Source: Myxococcales bacterium
GTDB taxonomy: Bacteria; Myxococcota_A; Polyangia; Nannocystales; Nannocystaceae
Reading direction: 5' to 3'
Length of the DNA: 64,000 nucleotides
Assembly: GCA_020633295.1 (NCBI GenBank)
Contig: JACKDW010000021.1
Span: 122,935 to 186,934, forward strand
This document shows, in pieces, positions 63,775 to 64,000 of this stretch. Position 1 is the first letter of the stretch, and each line of letters starts with the position of its first letter. A program made the translations under genes and the position numbers. The notes under the pieces are model-generated. The model was not told the origin of the DNA and did not search any database. It was given only the letters and a program-made list of their open reading frames with translations.

Positions 63775-64000
63775 GCAGCGAGCTCGACACCCTGGCCACC
63801 AGCGGCGACGGGGACGTGGGCACGCTCGCGGTCGATCCCTCGCGGACGCCTGGTCCGCGCGGACGCGGGGCGTCGCTCTCGCGCGGCGCGATCGTCGGCC
63901 GTCACGTCGTGCTCGGCGAGCTGGGCGCGGGCGGGATGGGGGTCGTGTACGTCGCCCACGACCCCGAGCTCGACCGCCGCGTCGCGCTCAAGCTCCTGCG
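63771..64000 (+). CDS. Ser/Thr protein kinase, 3' end outside window
   Basis: GTG 63771 opens a frame that continues past the window edge. After about 42 residues of Ser/Gly/Arg linker, the kinase domain starts: VVLGELGAGGMGVVYVAHDPELDRRVALKLL, quoted as a region at about 46-77, with the Gly-rich loop GAGGMG and the catalytic Lys in ALKLL. This is the typical myxobacterial Pkn beginning and resembles the kinase part of the 43077 fusion. What follows (membrane helix, sensor) is not visible. The start is translationally coupled to the 14-codon leader. Confidence 0.8.
   Translation, partial: MSSELDTLATSGDGDVGTLAVDPSRTPGPRGRGASLSRGAIVGRHVVLGELGAGGMGVVYVAHDPELDRRVALKLL

Overview
The window is very GC-rich, densely coded chromosomal DNA that looks like a myxobacterium, most likely the Nannocystis/Nannocystaceae side of the Myxococcota. 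The evidence is a protein ending in a MYXO-CTERM-type sorting tail after seven Cys-rich CGDG repeats (1722-3476), many lipoproteins with long Ser/Thr/Gly/Glu linkers, an ADYC-type protein (62494-63462), paired choice-of-anchor-L-like lipoproteins, and four Ser/Thr protein kinase genes. I see no rRNA, tRNA, CRISPR array, transposase or phage module. The species assignment is inference.

Layout. 1-7 kb: a DUF1990-type protein cut by the window edge, surface lipoproteins, the MYXO-CTERM protein, a gamma-carbonic-anhydrase-like protein, and a histone-H1-like Lys/Ala tail fused to a helical domain. 7-13 kb: an envelope export set on the minus strand (MMPL/RND transporter, LolA-like lipoprotein-sorting protein, DUF1302-like beta-barrel). 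The gap between the first two is unusually rich in symmetric sites. 13-21 kb: ilvE, two paralogous lipoproteins and a large GT-C-like membrane gene broken by two frameshifts. 21-30 kb: a PilZ protein, an SDR, a transglutaminase-elicitor-like protein overlapping a clostripain-family lipoprotein, a Cys-rich/VWA lipoprotein pair and a TetR regulator. 30-33 kb: a three-gene operon, the most novel-looking unit here, made of two unrecognised proteins and an ATP-dependent nucleic-acid ligase with all core motifs. 33-37 kb: GFA/AraC divergent pair, a sterol-desaturase-like protein and an M14-type peptidase. 37-45 kb: a kinase island with a PknK/AAA-like giant, a membrane kinase, and a response-regulator/kinase fusion. 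45-64 kb: an arrestin-like protein, a frameshifted spermidine-synthase-like membrane protein, a G3E GTPase, a saccharopine-dehydrogenase-like enzyme, a degenerate histidine kinase, an FHA-GGDEF cyclase, a TauE/SafE transporter, an AAA_28 ATPase, a frameshifted repeat lipoprotein, a CocE-type hydrolase, the ADYC protein and the start of a fourth kinase behind a 14-codon leader.

Two window-wide signals stand out. First, many genes have a TANNNT hexamer ending only 6-9 nt before the start codon, which suggests leaderless or near-leaderless transcripts and helps choose starts (for example GTG 51079). Second, an AT-richer element, roughly ACMTGTCTYTT, recurs on both strands, sometimes as inverted pairs. 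Three genes carry frame breaks in GC-rich runs (two in one of them), so either local base errors or real decay must be considered.
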